Below the pieces are notes generated by a model. That model did no database searches. It was not told the DNA's origin and saw only the letters and a list, made by a program, of their open reading frames with translations. The position numbers and the translations under genes were made by a program. This document shows, piece by piece, positions 16,267 through 24,144 of a stretch of 36,936 nt of DNA. The number at the start of each line of letters is the position of its first letter. The stretch's first letter is position 1. The stretch is from contig CAMRSV010000001.1 in the NCBI GenBank assembly GCA_947053455.1, positions 1 to 36,936 of the forward strand. Direction: 5' to 3'. This DNA is from an uncultured Alphaproteobacteria bacterium (GTDB taxonomy: Bacteria; Pseudomonadota; Alphaproteobacteria; Rs-D84).

Positions 16267-17595
16267 ATGACCAAACTGTCCGAAAATCTTGTACGTGAAA
16301 TATCGCACCACCGAGGAGAGCCGGAATGGATGACCCAATGGCGATTGGCGGCATTTGAACAGTGGAAAAAAATGACGGAACCACATTGGGCGGAATTTGA
16401 ATATGACCCAATTGATTATGATGCATTGAACTATTATAACGAACCCGCACAAATCGATAATTCCGATTTGAAAAAAACATACGAAAAAATGGGTTTGCCC
16501 GAAAGCGAGCAGCGTGCCCTGCTCGGCATGGCAACAGACACGGTTATCGACAGCACATCCGTTCACACATCATATACAGAACAATTAAATAAACTGGGTA
16601 TAATATTTTTGCCAATGTCGGATGCCGTGCGCAAATATCCGGATTTGGTGAAAAAGTACTTGGGGTCTGTTGTTGGGTCGGGCGACAATTTTTTTGCCGC
16701 GTTAAATGCCGCGGTGTTTTCGGACGGAACATTCGTATATGTCCCGAAAAATACGAAATGCCCCATTGACCTGGCCAGTTATTTTAGAATCGAAACCGCA
16801 AAAATCGGCCAATTTGAACGCACACTGATTATTGCAGACAGCGGGTCTGAACTCTCTTATATGGAGGGATGCAGCGCACCACGCCGTCCAAACCACCAAT
16901 TGCACAGCGGGGTTGTTGAAATAGTTGTTTGCGAAAATGCGCATGTAAAATACGCAACCGTTCAAAACTGGTATGCAGGACAATGGCGCGGCGAAAAAAA
17001 TGTTGGTGGGATAATAAATTTTGTCACCAAGCGTGGCCGATGCGACAAAAATGCAACGCTTGACTGGACCCAGGTGGAAATCGGCTCCGCAATGACATGG
17101 AAATATCCATCGACAATTCTGGCGGGTGACGGCGCAAAAAGTGATTTTTATTCCCTGGCCATAACACGCGGCGGTCAAATGGCGGACACCGGAACAAAAA
17201 TGATACATATCGGCAATAACACGACATCCAACATTGTTTCATATGGCGTCGCCGCAGATAATTCAAACCAGACATTCCGCAGCCTGGTGAGTTTTTCCGG
17301 AAAAAATTCAAAAAATGCATCTAAATGTGACACGCGCCTGATTGGGGATGCGGCAATTGCAAACACACTGCCGACAATTGTGCATGGCAATGGTGAAAAT
17401 CAACAAAGCCACGAGGCCGCCACCGGCGCCATCGACCCAGCGCAATTATGGTTTTTGGAACGCGCAGGCATCCACACAGACCAAGCAACAGCCATGATAA
17501 TCGGCGCGACCGCCGCACCGGTTATATCACGACTGCCAATGGAATTTCTGGTTGAATCAAAACAACTAATTCAAATGGCGCTGTCCGGGCAATAA
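16267..17595 (+). CDS. sufB: Fe-S cluster assembly scaffold SufB
   Basis: Cytosolic scaffold subunit of the SufBC2D complex. The 442 residues show the SufB pattern: N-terminal REISHHRGEPEWM, central AVFSDGTFVYVPKNTKCP, the beta-helix core with EGCSAPRR and QNWYAG, and the C-terminal KNASKCDTRLIGD, whose Cys corresponds to the essential Cys405 of the Escherichia coli protein. HEAATGAIDPAQLWFLERAGI follows. It is slightly shorter than typical SufB (about 480), mainly at the N-terminus. The usual partner sufC comes only after an antisense Cys-rich gene, and sufD and sufS are not in the window, so the operon is broken up. Confidence 0.93.
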   Translation: MTKLSENLVREISHHRGEPEWMTQWRLAAFEQWKKMTEPHWAEFEYDPIDYDALNYYNEPAQIDNSDLKKTYEKMGLPESEQRALLGMATDTVIDSTSVHTSYTEQLNKLGIIFLPMSDAVRKYPDLVKKYLGSVVGSGDNFFAALNAAVFSDGTFVYVPKNTKCPIDLASYFRIETAKIGQFERTLIIADSGSELSYMEGCSAPRRPNHQLHSGVVEIVVCENAHVKYATVQNWYAGQWRGEKNVGGIINFVTKRGRCDKNATLDWTQVEIGSAMTWKYPSTILAGDGAKSDFYSLAITRGGQMADTGTKMIHIGNNTTSNIVSYGVAADNSNQTFRSLVSFSGKNSKNASKCDTRLIGDAAIANTLPTIVHGNGENQQSHEAATGAIDPAQLWFLERAGIHTDQATAMIIGATAAPVISRLPMEFLVESKQLIQMALSGQ

Positions 17596-17598
17596 AAA

Positions 17599-18243
17599 TC
17601 ATTGCTTCCATTTACACCCTTCGCCATGTGTTCCAGTCTGGATGACAAATGTACCACTTTCATCTTTATATACATTTAATTCATCGTAGCATATACCATT
17701 ACTAATCCAACCGCATGATCCTTTCAAATAACAATCCGTTATTTCCATGTTTTCCATATTCGGTGTGTTGCCATATACCCATTTCTGCCCATCATCATCA
17801 ACAAACTCATTATATGTACACGATTCACATTTAACTGCCGGACATTTTGTACACTTACTCTCACTTTTTGAATAATAATGTCCATATTCGCATATAGGTA
17901 TCATTGAAATCACAGTCCAAGTGTCACACTTGCAACCACTAGCACGCTCTGTAATCTGCATATCACCTTCCATTCTGACACGCGTTCCACAAGTTTGATA
18001 ACAAAACCCTGTTGCGGAACAAACAAGACCATTAGAACTCCCCCCAACGGCAACTGTTGAAAAACCTTTACTGCACCCAGCATAACTTGAATTGCAATCG
18101 CCATTTGGTCTGGTTCCGCCACCAAGACACCATAGGCAATTTGAATCTTGATCTGCGCAATAAGTATCTCTGATTCTCCAATCTGCATGCGCGTTGCTTA
18201 AACTGCCAAAAACAACAAAAGAAATCAAAATCTTTTTAAACAT
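17599..18243 (-). CDS. Small secreted Cys-rich protein inserted between sufB and sufC
   Basis: About 214 residues starting at MFKKILISFVVFGSLSNAHA, a clear signal peptide. ATG 18243 has GGGAG 8 bases upstream; the longer frame to 18339 passes through a hairpin region and is rejected as coding. The mature protein holds many cysteines in CxxC pairs (CLWCLGGG, CKCDTW, CTKCPAVKCESC), and lacks membrane segments. The C-terminal part CGWISNGICYDEL recalls the Cys-loop modules of the other secreted proteins here, without direct alignment. It converges on sufB with a 3-base gap and no terminator between. Function unknown. Confidence 0.75.
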   Translation of the reverse strand: MFKKILISFVVFGSLSNAHADWRIRDTYCADQDSNCLWCLGGGTRPNGDCNSSYAGCSKGFSTVAVGGSSNGLVCSATGFCYQTCGTRVRMEGDMQITERASGCKCDTWTVISMIPICEYGHYYSKSESKCTKCPAVKCESCTYNEFVDDDGQKWVYGNTPNMENMEITDCYLKGSCGWISNGICYDELNVYKDESGTFVIQTGTHGEGCKWKQ

Positions 18244-18294
18244 TTGATCATCTCCCTTAATATCAAACAAAACCACCAAAACGGTGGCTGGGGG

Positions 18295-18431
18295 ATGAGA
18301 ACAACTTCGAGAAATTGTGGGCTTATTTATATATATCACCGCCCCCCAGCACTCTGGCCGGGGTACTTTTCATCACAATAAAAAAGACACTTTCGCACCT
18401 TTTTAACATGACGCTCGAAAAGGGTTCTCAT
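18295..18431. repeat. Inverted repeats bounding the Cys-rich gene promoter segment
   Basis: ATGAGAAC (18295-18302) and GTTCTCAT (18424-18431) are exact complements, reinforced by CTTCGAG (18305-18311) against CTCGAAAAG (18414-18422). The enclosed segment carries an AT-rich TATATATA block on the minus strand that could be the -10 for the Cys-rich gene. Confidence 0.5.
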
Positions 18432-18480
18432 ACCCATCGACATAACACATGTCGACAAAAATCATTATACGCAGGCGTTC

Positions 18481-18515
18481 TTTGCAACGCAAGTTATTTG
18501 TGATATAATGTCACA
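18481..18515 (+). promoter_or_regulatory. sufC promoter with palindromic operator over the -10
   Basis: TTTGCA (18481-18486), 17 bases, TATAAT (18504-18509). The -10 lies inside TGTGATATAATGTCACA (18499-18515), a palindrome of TGTGA and TCACA with a 7-base spacer, similar to but one base longer than the CRP/FNR-type site. A separate 7-bp dyad lies at 18437-18455. Confidence 0.5.
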
Positions 18516-18532
18516 GACATACAGGATTAAAA

Positions 18533-19210
18533 ATGCTCGAAATTAAAAATTTAACGGTATCAATGGGCGGAAAAACGCTGTTGCATGATATAAACATGCA
18601 TGTCGCGCGTGGCGCACGCCATCTACTATCTGGGCACAATGGGTCTGGAAAATCAACATTGGCGGCAACAATCGCGGGAAACCCCGAATTAAAAATCGAC
18701 AATGGCAAAATAATATTTGATGGTCGTGATATAACGAATGAAAACACAACTACGCGCGCGTTGCTGGGGGTATTTCTAGGCGCACAAAATGTTCCGGAAA
18801 TTCCGGGACTTACCGTTTTGTCTTTCCTAAAGCATTCGGCCGCCGCACATCATCATTTTCAAACGGGCCACGATTTGTCCATGGGCGAATTTCTAACCCG
18901 ACTAGAAGAGATTCGCGAACGACTATCCATTCCAAAAGAATGGCTAAACCGTAGCATAAACGTCGGTTTTTCTGGTGGTGAACGCAAACGGCTGATGTTG
19001 TTACAACTGGTTATGACGGAACCAAAATTCGCAATTTTAGATGAACCAGATTCCGGCGCCGACGCCAAGACTCAGGAACTGATTGCGCAGACAATGCGTG
19101 AAATGCCGAACACAACATTTTTATTTATCAGTCATCAGGAAAAATTTACACAAACCGCCATGCCGACCGACACAACCATTATGGCAAATGGGCAAATTTG
19201 CATAAAATAA
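18533..19210 (+). CDS. sufC: Fe-S assembly ATPase SufC
   Basis: ABC-type ATPase that drives SufBCD. 225 residues (typical is about 250), with Walker A SGHNGSGKST, the signature FSGGERKR, Walker B FAILDEPDSGAD and the switch His in FLFISHQ. SufC proteins normally carry the sequence LDE-x-DSGLD; here DSGAD is retained, which distinguishes it from transport ATPases. It has its own promoter-like region and does not directly follow sufB. The next gene is an unrelated membrane protein rather than sufD. Confidence 0.9.
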   Translation: MLEIKNLTVSMGGKTLLHDINMHVARGARHLLSGHNGSGKSTLAATIAGNPELKIDNGKIIFDGRDITNENTTTRALLGVFLGAQNVPEIPGLTVLSFLKHSAAAHHHFQTGHDLSMGEFLTRLEEIRERLSIPKEWLNRSINVGFSGGERKRLMLLQLVMTEPKFAILDEPDSGADAKTQELIAQTMREMPNTTFLFISHQEKFTQTAMPTDTTIMANGQICIK

Positions 19211-19226
19211 ACCAAAGGGAAACAGC

Positions 19227-20171
19227 ATGCAAAAAAATGCAAACACAACAAATAAAACAGCAAAACTTTCCACATGGCTGTTTAAGACACCAATGAAATT
19301 TGCCATATCGTCGACCCTGTTGTCTTTGGTGGGCATATTTATTTATATGCTTATCGCGAAGCCATTGACAATCACATGGCCGATTTTTGCAATATTCGGC
19401 GCGTTTACCGCAATATGCGCGGTGTGGATGCTGCGACATACACCGGCGGTACAATTAAACCATCGTGAATTCGTCGCGATTGATTTAGGAATAAGTATTA
19501 TTTTAATTATTATGCCCGTCGTCCTGCTTTTCGCGGTATATTTTATAGTTATTCCAATGATTAGCCCAGTGCCAGCACATCAGTCGATTATCTCTTTTTT
19601 CATAGTGGCCTTTTTTGCCTGTATTATATCAATGTATCAAATCGGCCTGTCGATTATAAATCTACAACCCGTGTATAACAGAACACGAACACTTGGCGTA
19701 CCGAAATGGAAGGCTATTTTATCCCTGCCGTTTTCATTACTGACAATTCCGTGTTATATGTTCGGCGATAAAAAGAACACACCACAATCTGTTAAAATCG
19801 GCACCGCATGGTATGAACGCTTTATCAATCGGGTTATATCACGCGACATGTATATATGGGCTGCAATTATAATAACCACAATCTGTGCCATTATACTCGC
19901 CCCGATGGCGTCAATAATAATATTGCCGATGCTGGTATCATATATACTTATTTATCTGATTTGGGAAAAAACAACCGGGCGCGAAAAAATGCGTAAAAAT
20001 ATCGGCGGTGCATTTGCCACAACTGCGGTTATTTTGAATATATTATTTATTGCAATGTATATAATTTGGATTGCCACCAATATAAATACACGCCATAAAA
20101 TAGCCCAAGAAATATCGGCCCAATACGCCGAAACAATAACCATAACAGACACACAAAATTCTGCACAGTAA
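19227..20171 (+). CDS. Integral membrane protein of unknown function
   Basis: 314 residues with about seven or eight apolar helices (for example IISIILIIMPVVLLFAVYF-like stretch near residue 95, ILPMLVSYILIYLIW near 230) and hydrophilic N- and C-terminal tails. No motif recognised. It starts 16 bases after the sufC stop with AAAGGGAAA upstream, so it may be co-transcribed with sufC. The central positively charged loop (TRTLGVPKWKAIL) resembles an intracellular loop. No function is proposed. Confidence 0.68.
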   Translation: MQKNANTTNKTAKLSTWLFKTPMKFAISSTLLSLVGIFIYMLIAKPLTITWPIFAIFGAFTAICAVWMLRHTPAVQLNHREFVAIDLGISIILIIMPVVLLFAVYFIVIPMISPVPAHQSIISFFIVAFFACIISMYQIGLSIINLQPVYNRTRTLGVPKWKAILSLPFSLLTIPCYMFGDKKNTPQSVKIGTAWYERFINRVISRDMYIWAAIIITTICAIILAPMASIIILPMLVSYILIYLIWEKTTGREKMRKNIGGAFATTAVILNILFIAMYIIWIATNINTRHKIAQEISAQYAETITITDTQNSAQ

Positions 20172-20191
20172 AAAACGCGCTATGTGCATGA
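20169..20191 (+). repeat. Dispersed repeat copy 1
   Basis: Its 23 bases are identical to 32020-32042. In this copy the second half of the hairpin is degenerate (CTATG...CATAG only). It lies between two membrane-protein genes. Confidence 0.7.
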
Positions 20192-20213
20192 ATACAAGGC
20201 ATAGGAGAATTTT

Positions 20214-21260
20214 ATGAATGGAATAATATTATTTGCCGCAGCGGTTGTTTTTCTATGGATGGGACGCTCAATTTTAATTCCTTTGCTGGTTGCGGTTTTT
20301 ATGTGGTACCTAATAAACGCAATCGCCGCATATTGTCGCAAACTGTTTCCATACAGTAATCAAAATTCCAGAAAGGATAACATGATTGCAGCACGCGCAT
20401 TTGATTGGACGTCAAACATTGTTGCAGCTGTGATTTTATTTGGTGTTATATACCTGTTCGTGACCCAGGTTCGCCCGATGTTTTCAGAACTAATCGCGTC
20501 ATTACCGGGACTGCAACATAAATTAATCGATTTGGGTGATTACCTGTCCGCATCGGTTGGATTAAAATTTGATGAAAACATTCTGCCAAACATAACCAAG
20601 ATTGCAAAAAATGTCGGCACGTCGGTTGCATCAATTGCAACGTCGGTGGGAATGATTGTTGTTTATATGTTATTCATGTTTGTCGAACAAAGCACGTTTA
20701 ACAGAAAATTCGCAGCACTGTTCCCAAACAAAAACAAATACAAAAAAATGCGCTACATCGCTGAAAGCATTGATACAAACATGAAAAAATACCTGTTTAT
20801 GAAAACAATGATATCCGGCATAACGGGCATATTGTCGTATATATGGTTGCATATGATTGGTGTTGAATTTGCCGGTGTCTGGGCATTCATTGTTTTTGTC
20901 ACCAGCTATATTCCAACCATCGGTGCAATCGTGGCATGCAGCCTGCCGGTACTTTATTCAATGGCCACAACCGGCGGCCTGCAACAACCGTTACTAACGG
21001 CAATTGGACTTATTGGGCTGCAGATATTGTTTGGCAATATAATTGAACCGAAACTGACCGGCTCTACATTGAATTTATCCACATTGGCAATATTGATAAA
21101 CCTGGTGTTCTGGGGAATGATATGGGGAATCGCCGGCATGTTTTTCAGCGTCCCGCTGCTGGTTGCAACATATATTATCACAGCGCAATTTGATTCAACG
21201 CGCTGGATTGCGGTTTTGTTATCGGCGGACGGCCAAATACCCGACAAACGTGACGAATAA
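20214..21260 (+). CDS. AI-2E/PerM-family membrane transporter
   Basis: 348 residues with the usual layout of this family: three helices at the N-terminus, a long amphipathic insert (about residues 90-140), then further helices. The C-terminal half has the family pattern GVWAFIVFVTSYIPTIG, PVLYS, QILFGNIIEPKLTG and LNLSTLAILINLVFWG, ending GMFFSVPLL. Members are homotrimeric or pentameric inner-membrane proteins; some are Na+/H+ antiporters or AI-2 exporters, and the specific substrate is not predictable. AGGAGAA precedes the ATG. Confidence 0.88.
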   Translation: MNGIILFAAAVVFLWMGRSILIPLLVAVFMWYLINAIAAYCRKLFPYSNQNSRKDNMIAARAFDWTSNIVAAVILFGVIYLFVTQVRPMFSELIASLPGLQHKLIDLGDYLSASVGLKFDENILPNITKIAKNVGTSVASIATSVGMIVVYMLFMFVEQSTFNRKFAALFPNKNKYKKMRYIAESIDTNMKKYLFMKTMISGITGILSYIWLHMIGVEFAGVWAFIVFVTSYIPTIGAIVACSLPVLYSMATTGGLQQPLLTAIGLIGLQILFGNIIEPKLTGSTLNLSTLAILINLVFWGMIWGIAGMFFSVPLLVATYIITAQFDSTRWIAVLLSADGQIPDKRDE

Positions 21261-21273
21261 TATACTTATGCGG

Positions 21274-21726
21274 TTATTTCAGCCGTGATATCACGGCAAT
21301 TGCATTTTCCAATATTACGCGCGCCGCCTCGGAATCGAGGCGCGCTTTTATATCCGCAACCCTAACACGCCCCATTTGTTCCTGGGCGGCATGGCTGGTC
21401 AAATTTTCTTCGATAAATGCAATTGGTAAATCAGTCAATGCAGATAAATCTGCCGCGAAATTACGAACATCTGTTGCCGTCTGCGACGGCGTACCATCCG
21501 CATGCACCGGCAACCCAATAATAATTCCCGAAACTTGTTCCGCAACGGCGATTTCGGCAACTTTTTGGGCAATCGCCCCACCCGCGCCGCGCACCGCAAT
21601 TGCATCACGCACAAAAACAAATTCACGCGATGCGTCAGACACCGCAACACCTGTTCGGCGGGCGCCCCAATCAATGCCCAGAATACGTCCCACGCGCGGA
21701 AAAGCCTTGAAATCTGCCAAAATCAT
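21274..21726 (-). CDS. ruvX: RuvX/YqgF Holliday junction resolvase-like nuclease
   Basis: 150 residues of the RNase H-like fold. It begins ILGIDWGARRTGVAVSD (first catalytic Asp), followed by GIIIGLPVHADG and the acidic FIEENLTSHAAQ, with DSEAARVILENAI at the end, in the order typical of YqgF. In bacteria it is involved in pre-16S rRNA 5'-end processing and possibly recombination. It is divergent from gatC with 37 bases between the start codons; the ribosome site GGAAA lies 8 bases before the ATG. Confidence 0.92.
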   Translation of the reverse strand: MILADFKAFPRVGRILGIDWGARRTGVAVSDASREFVFVRDAIAVRGAGGAIAQKVAEIAVAEQVSGIIIGLPVHADGTPSQTATDVRNFAADLSALTDLPIAFIEENLTSHAAQEQMGRVRVADIKARLDSEAARVILENAIAVISRLK

Positions 21727-21763
21727 TGTATAATTTCCTTTGCATTAAATAATAGGATTCAAA

Positions 21764-22057
21764 ATGGCATTTAGCAAGCAGCAATTACGTAAATTCGCAG
21801 ATTTGATTCGCATTGAAATTCCGGATGAAAAACTGGAACAGATGAACATTGATTCCGTGGTTGATTGGCTGGACAAACTGCAGAAAATTGATACAACAGG
21901 TGTCAAACCAATGCTAAATCCGGCTGAACACGCCCTGCCGCGGCGTGGCGACACGGTGACCGACGGCAACATTCGTGATGCCGTTTTGGCAAACGCACCC
22001 GATAAATCCGGCGTATCACGGGGATATTTTGCCGTACCCAAGGTTATGGATGAATAA
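21764..22057 (+). CDS. gatC: Asp/Glu-tRNA amidotransferase subunit C
   Basis: 97-residue small subunit that holds GatA and GatB together. It shows the family's N-terminal helix (QLRKFADLIRIEIPDEKLE), the VKPMLNP segment, the PRRGDTVTDGNIRDAVLANAP block and the terminal GYFAVPKV. AGGA lies 7 bases before ATG. It is followed not by gatA but by an unrelated small gene. Confidence 0.93.
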   Translation: MAFSKQQLRKFADLIRIEIPDEKLEQMNIDSVVDWLDKLQKIDTTGVKPMLNPAEHALPRRGDTVTDGNIRDAVLANAPDKSGVSRGYFAVPKVMDE

Positions 22058-22070
22058 AATGGGGAATAAT

Positions 22071-22514
22071 ATGACAAGCTTAAATAATAAAGCCACAGTA
22101 TCGTTCGTTAAATACGAGCCCTATGAGAATGTACCGACAATTATTGCGACATTGGCTGAATTGCCGCTTGAAAAAATTCTGGAGTTGCATAAAAAATTAG
22201 CAACACAAAATATCAAAGAAAGTTCCTGCCTGGACCAAATTTACGCAGAATTTAAGACTTATTTATCTAGCAATAAACTGGGGACGAATAATTTTAGCGG
22301 ATATGATTTATCCAAAATGTTCTATATGCATGAAAAGTATTTACCACCGTGCGCAGGACATAAAAAACCGAAAACAGAAGAACAGATGATACGTATGTGC
22401 GCGCGAAATTTACGTCATGGACGGTGCCGTGATAAATTTATGCAAAATACGCTGGGGGTTGCCCTATTCCCGCAAAAGTACGCTATCCAAAAAGAAAACG
22501 AAAAATCCAAATAA
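22071..22514 (+). CDS. Hypothetical protein between gatC and gatA
   Basis: 147 residues, cytosolic, Lys-rich. I choose ATG 22071, six bases after GGGG, over ATG 22059 and the longer frame that overlaps gatC. No family recognised. Features are a helical first half (PLEKILELHKKLATQN), conserved-looking His/Cys residues (LPPCAGHKKP, ARNLRHGRCRDKF) and a basic C-terminus. It lies 13 bases after gatC and 6 bases before gatA on the same strand, so it is in the gat transcript. Confidence 0.68.
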   Translation: MTSLNNKATVSFVKYEPYENVPTIIATLAELPLEKILELHKKLATQNIKESSCLDQIYAEFKTYLSSNKLGTNNFSGYDLSKMFYMHEKYLPPCAGHKKPKTEEQMIRMCARNLRHGRCRDKFMQNTLGVALFPQKYAIQKENEKSK

Positions 22515-22520
22515 AATAAA

Positions 22521-23996
22521 GTGACCGAAATGATAGACCTGACGATTACAGAAGCATTAAAGAAACTAAAATCGCGCGAAATCAGCGCCACAGAACTGGC
22601 GCGCGCGCATTTGGACAGAATTGAAAAATACGGCGAACAATTAAATTGCTATATAACGGTGACGCCGGAACGCGCAATTTCCGATGCAGCGGCCAGTGAT
22701 GCGCGCTATGCGGCGGGTGACGCGCTGGCTCTTGATGGTATTCCAATCGGAATGAAGGATTTATTTGCAACACGCGGCATACGAACAACGGCCGCATCAA
22801 AAATGTTGGAAAATTTTATCCCTGAATATGAATCAACCGTATCCCAGAAATTTATCGACAGCGGTACCGTGTTACTTGGGAAAACGAACCTAGATGAATT
22901 TGCAATGGGAACATTTAGCAAAACCAGTTTCTTTGGTGCGCCGGTAAACCCATGGCAAATTGAACGCCGACTTACCGCGGGCGGCTCTTCTGGCGGCGCG
23001 ACCAGTGCGGTGGCATCTGGCCTTGCCATGGGTGGTACAGGAACGGATACCGGTGGTTCAATCCGTTTTCCGTCAGCTATAACAGGCCTGGTTGGGATGA
23101 AACCGACGTACGGGCTTTGCTCGCGCTGGGGATGCGTCGCGTTTGCGTCCAGTCTTGACACACCCGGGCCGATTGCGCGCACCGCGGATGATGCGGCGGC
23201 TCTGCTTGCTGCAATGGCGGGCTTTGACCCAAAGGATTCGACCAGCGTGAAAAACGGCTTTGACTTCAATGGTGAATTGCAACCAATTCTTGGGGATGGT
23301 AAATCGCTGCGCATAGGGCTGATTAAGGAATTGCAAGACGTCAAGATATCGGACGACATGCAGAAAATATTTAATGCGCGCATAGCAGACTTAAAATCAA
23401 TCGGTGCCGAAATAGTAGAGGTTTCAATCCCGAATATACTTGATGCACTTGCAGCATATTACATAATTGCCCCGGCCGAGGCATCATCGAATTTGGCAAG
23501 ATATGACGGAATGAAATACGGTCTGCGTGTTGATGGCGCGGATTTAATCGATACATATAAAAAAACGCGCGCCAGCGGTTTTGGCGACGAAGTAAAACGC
23601 CGTATGATTATCGGCACCGCGGTGTTAAGCAGTGAATCATACGACGTATATTTCATGCAGGCCGCACGCGTTCGTCGCATGATTGCGGACGCGTTCCGCA
23701 CCGCGTTCGACGGATGCGATTTGATTGTATGCCCGTCCAGTGCTGGCGCTGCAATGCCGCTTGACGCCGATTTGACGCCGCTGGAATATTATGCGTTGGA
23801 TTTGTTCACAGTTGCGATGAACCTGGCCGGGGTGCCTGCCTGCAGTGCGCCGGCCGGATTGACCGAAAACGGGCTGCCCCTGGGACTGCAGGTGGTGGGG
23901 CCGCGTTTCGCAGATATGCGTGTGTTGCAATTGGCCAAGCATATTCAGCAATTTTCGAACATTGATAATCGACCGACAAAGGTAATGGGAAAATAA
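22521..23996 (+). CDS. gatA: Asp/Glu-tRNA amidotransferase subunit A
   Basis: 491 residues. Amidase that releases ammonia from glutamine for transamidation of misacylated tRNA. The Ser-cis-Ser-Lys triad is complete: Lys79 in GMKDLFA, Ser156 in GGSSGGA and the nucleophile Ser180 in TDTGGSIRFP. The LVGMKPTYG and LDTPGPIARTADD blocks are canonical. Translation may start at GTG 22521 or at ATG 22530; I kept the GTG, which is nearer to AAATAAAGTG, but this is undecided. The gene is followed by an antisense tRNA-Phe before gatB. Confidence 0.95.
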   Translation: MTEMIDLTITEALKKLKSREISATELARAHLDRIEKYGEQLNCYITVTPERAISDAAASDARYAAGDALALDGIPIGMKDLFATRGIRTTAASKMLENFIPEYESTVSQKFIDSGTVLLGKTNLDEFAMGTFSKTSFFGAPVNPWQIERRLTAGGSSGGATSAVASGLAMGGTGTDTGGSIRFPSAITGLVGMKPTYGLCSRWGCVAFASSLDTPGPIARTADDAAALLAAMAGFDPKDSTSVKNGFDFNGELQPILGDGKSLRIGLIKELQDVKISDDMQKIFNARIADLKSIGAEIVEVSIPNILDALAAYYIIAPAEASSNLARYDGMKYGLRVDGADLIDTYKKTRASGFGDEVKRRMIIGTAVLSSESYDVYFMQAARVRRMIADAFRTAFDGCDLIVCPSSAGAAMPLDADLTPLEYYALDLFTVAMNLAGVPACSAPAGLTENGLPLGLQVVGPRFADMRVLQLAKHIQQFSNIDNRPTKVMGK

Positions 23997-24015
23997 TAAA
24001 TGGGTATAAAAAAAG

Positions 24016-24091
24016 TGGTGGCTAGGGACGGAATCGAACCGCCGACACAGGGATTTTCAGTCCCTTGCTCTACCAACTGAGCTACCTAGCC
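24016..24091 (-). tRNA. tRNA-Phe (GAA)
   Basis: A 76-base cloverleaf including the encoded CCA. The acceptor stem is GGCTAGG/CCTAGCC with discriminator A, the D arm is GCTCAGTTGGTAGAGC, the anticodon loop is CTGAAAA with anticodon GAA, and the T arm has GGTTCGATTCC. It lies on the minus strand between gatA and gatB, opposite to the operon, with a T run after CCA that can act as terminator. Confidence 0.97.
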
Positions 24092-24144
24092 AACGCGAAA
24101 GCAATAATAAGATAAGATAAAACAAAAAGCAAGGAAAAAGAAAC

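Larger units (their letters stand above)
18244..18532. other. 289-base structured intergenic region between Cys-rich gene and sufC
   Basis: No gene is visible. It holds a CCACC/GGTGG hairpin (18273-18287), a GCTGGGGG (18287-18294) and CCCCCAGC (18343-18350) pair, an inverted repeat bounding about 100 bases (18295-18311 and 18414-18431), a TCGACAT/ATGTCGA dyad (18437-18455), and the sufC promoter with its palindrome near 18500. The density of complementary segments is unlike other gaps in the window. Confidence 0.55.
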
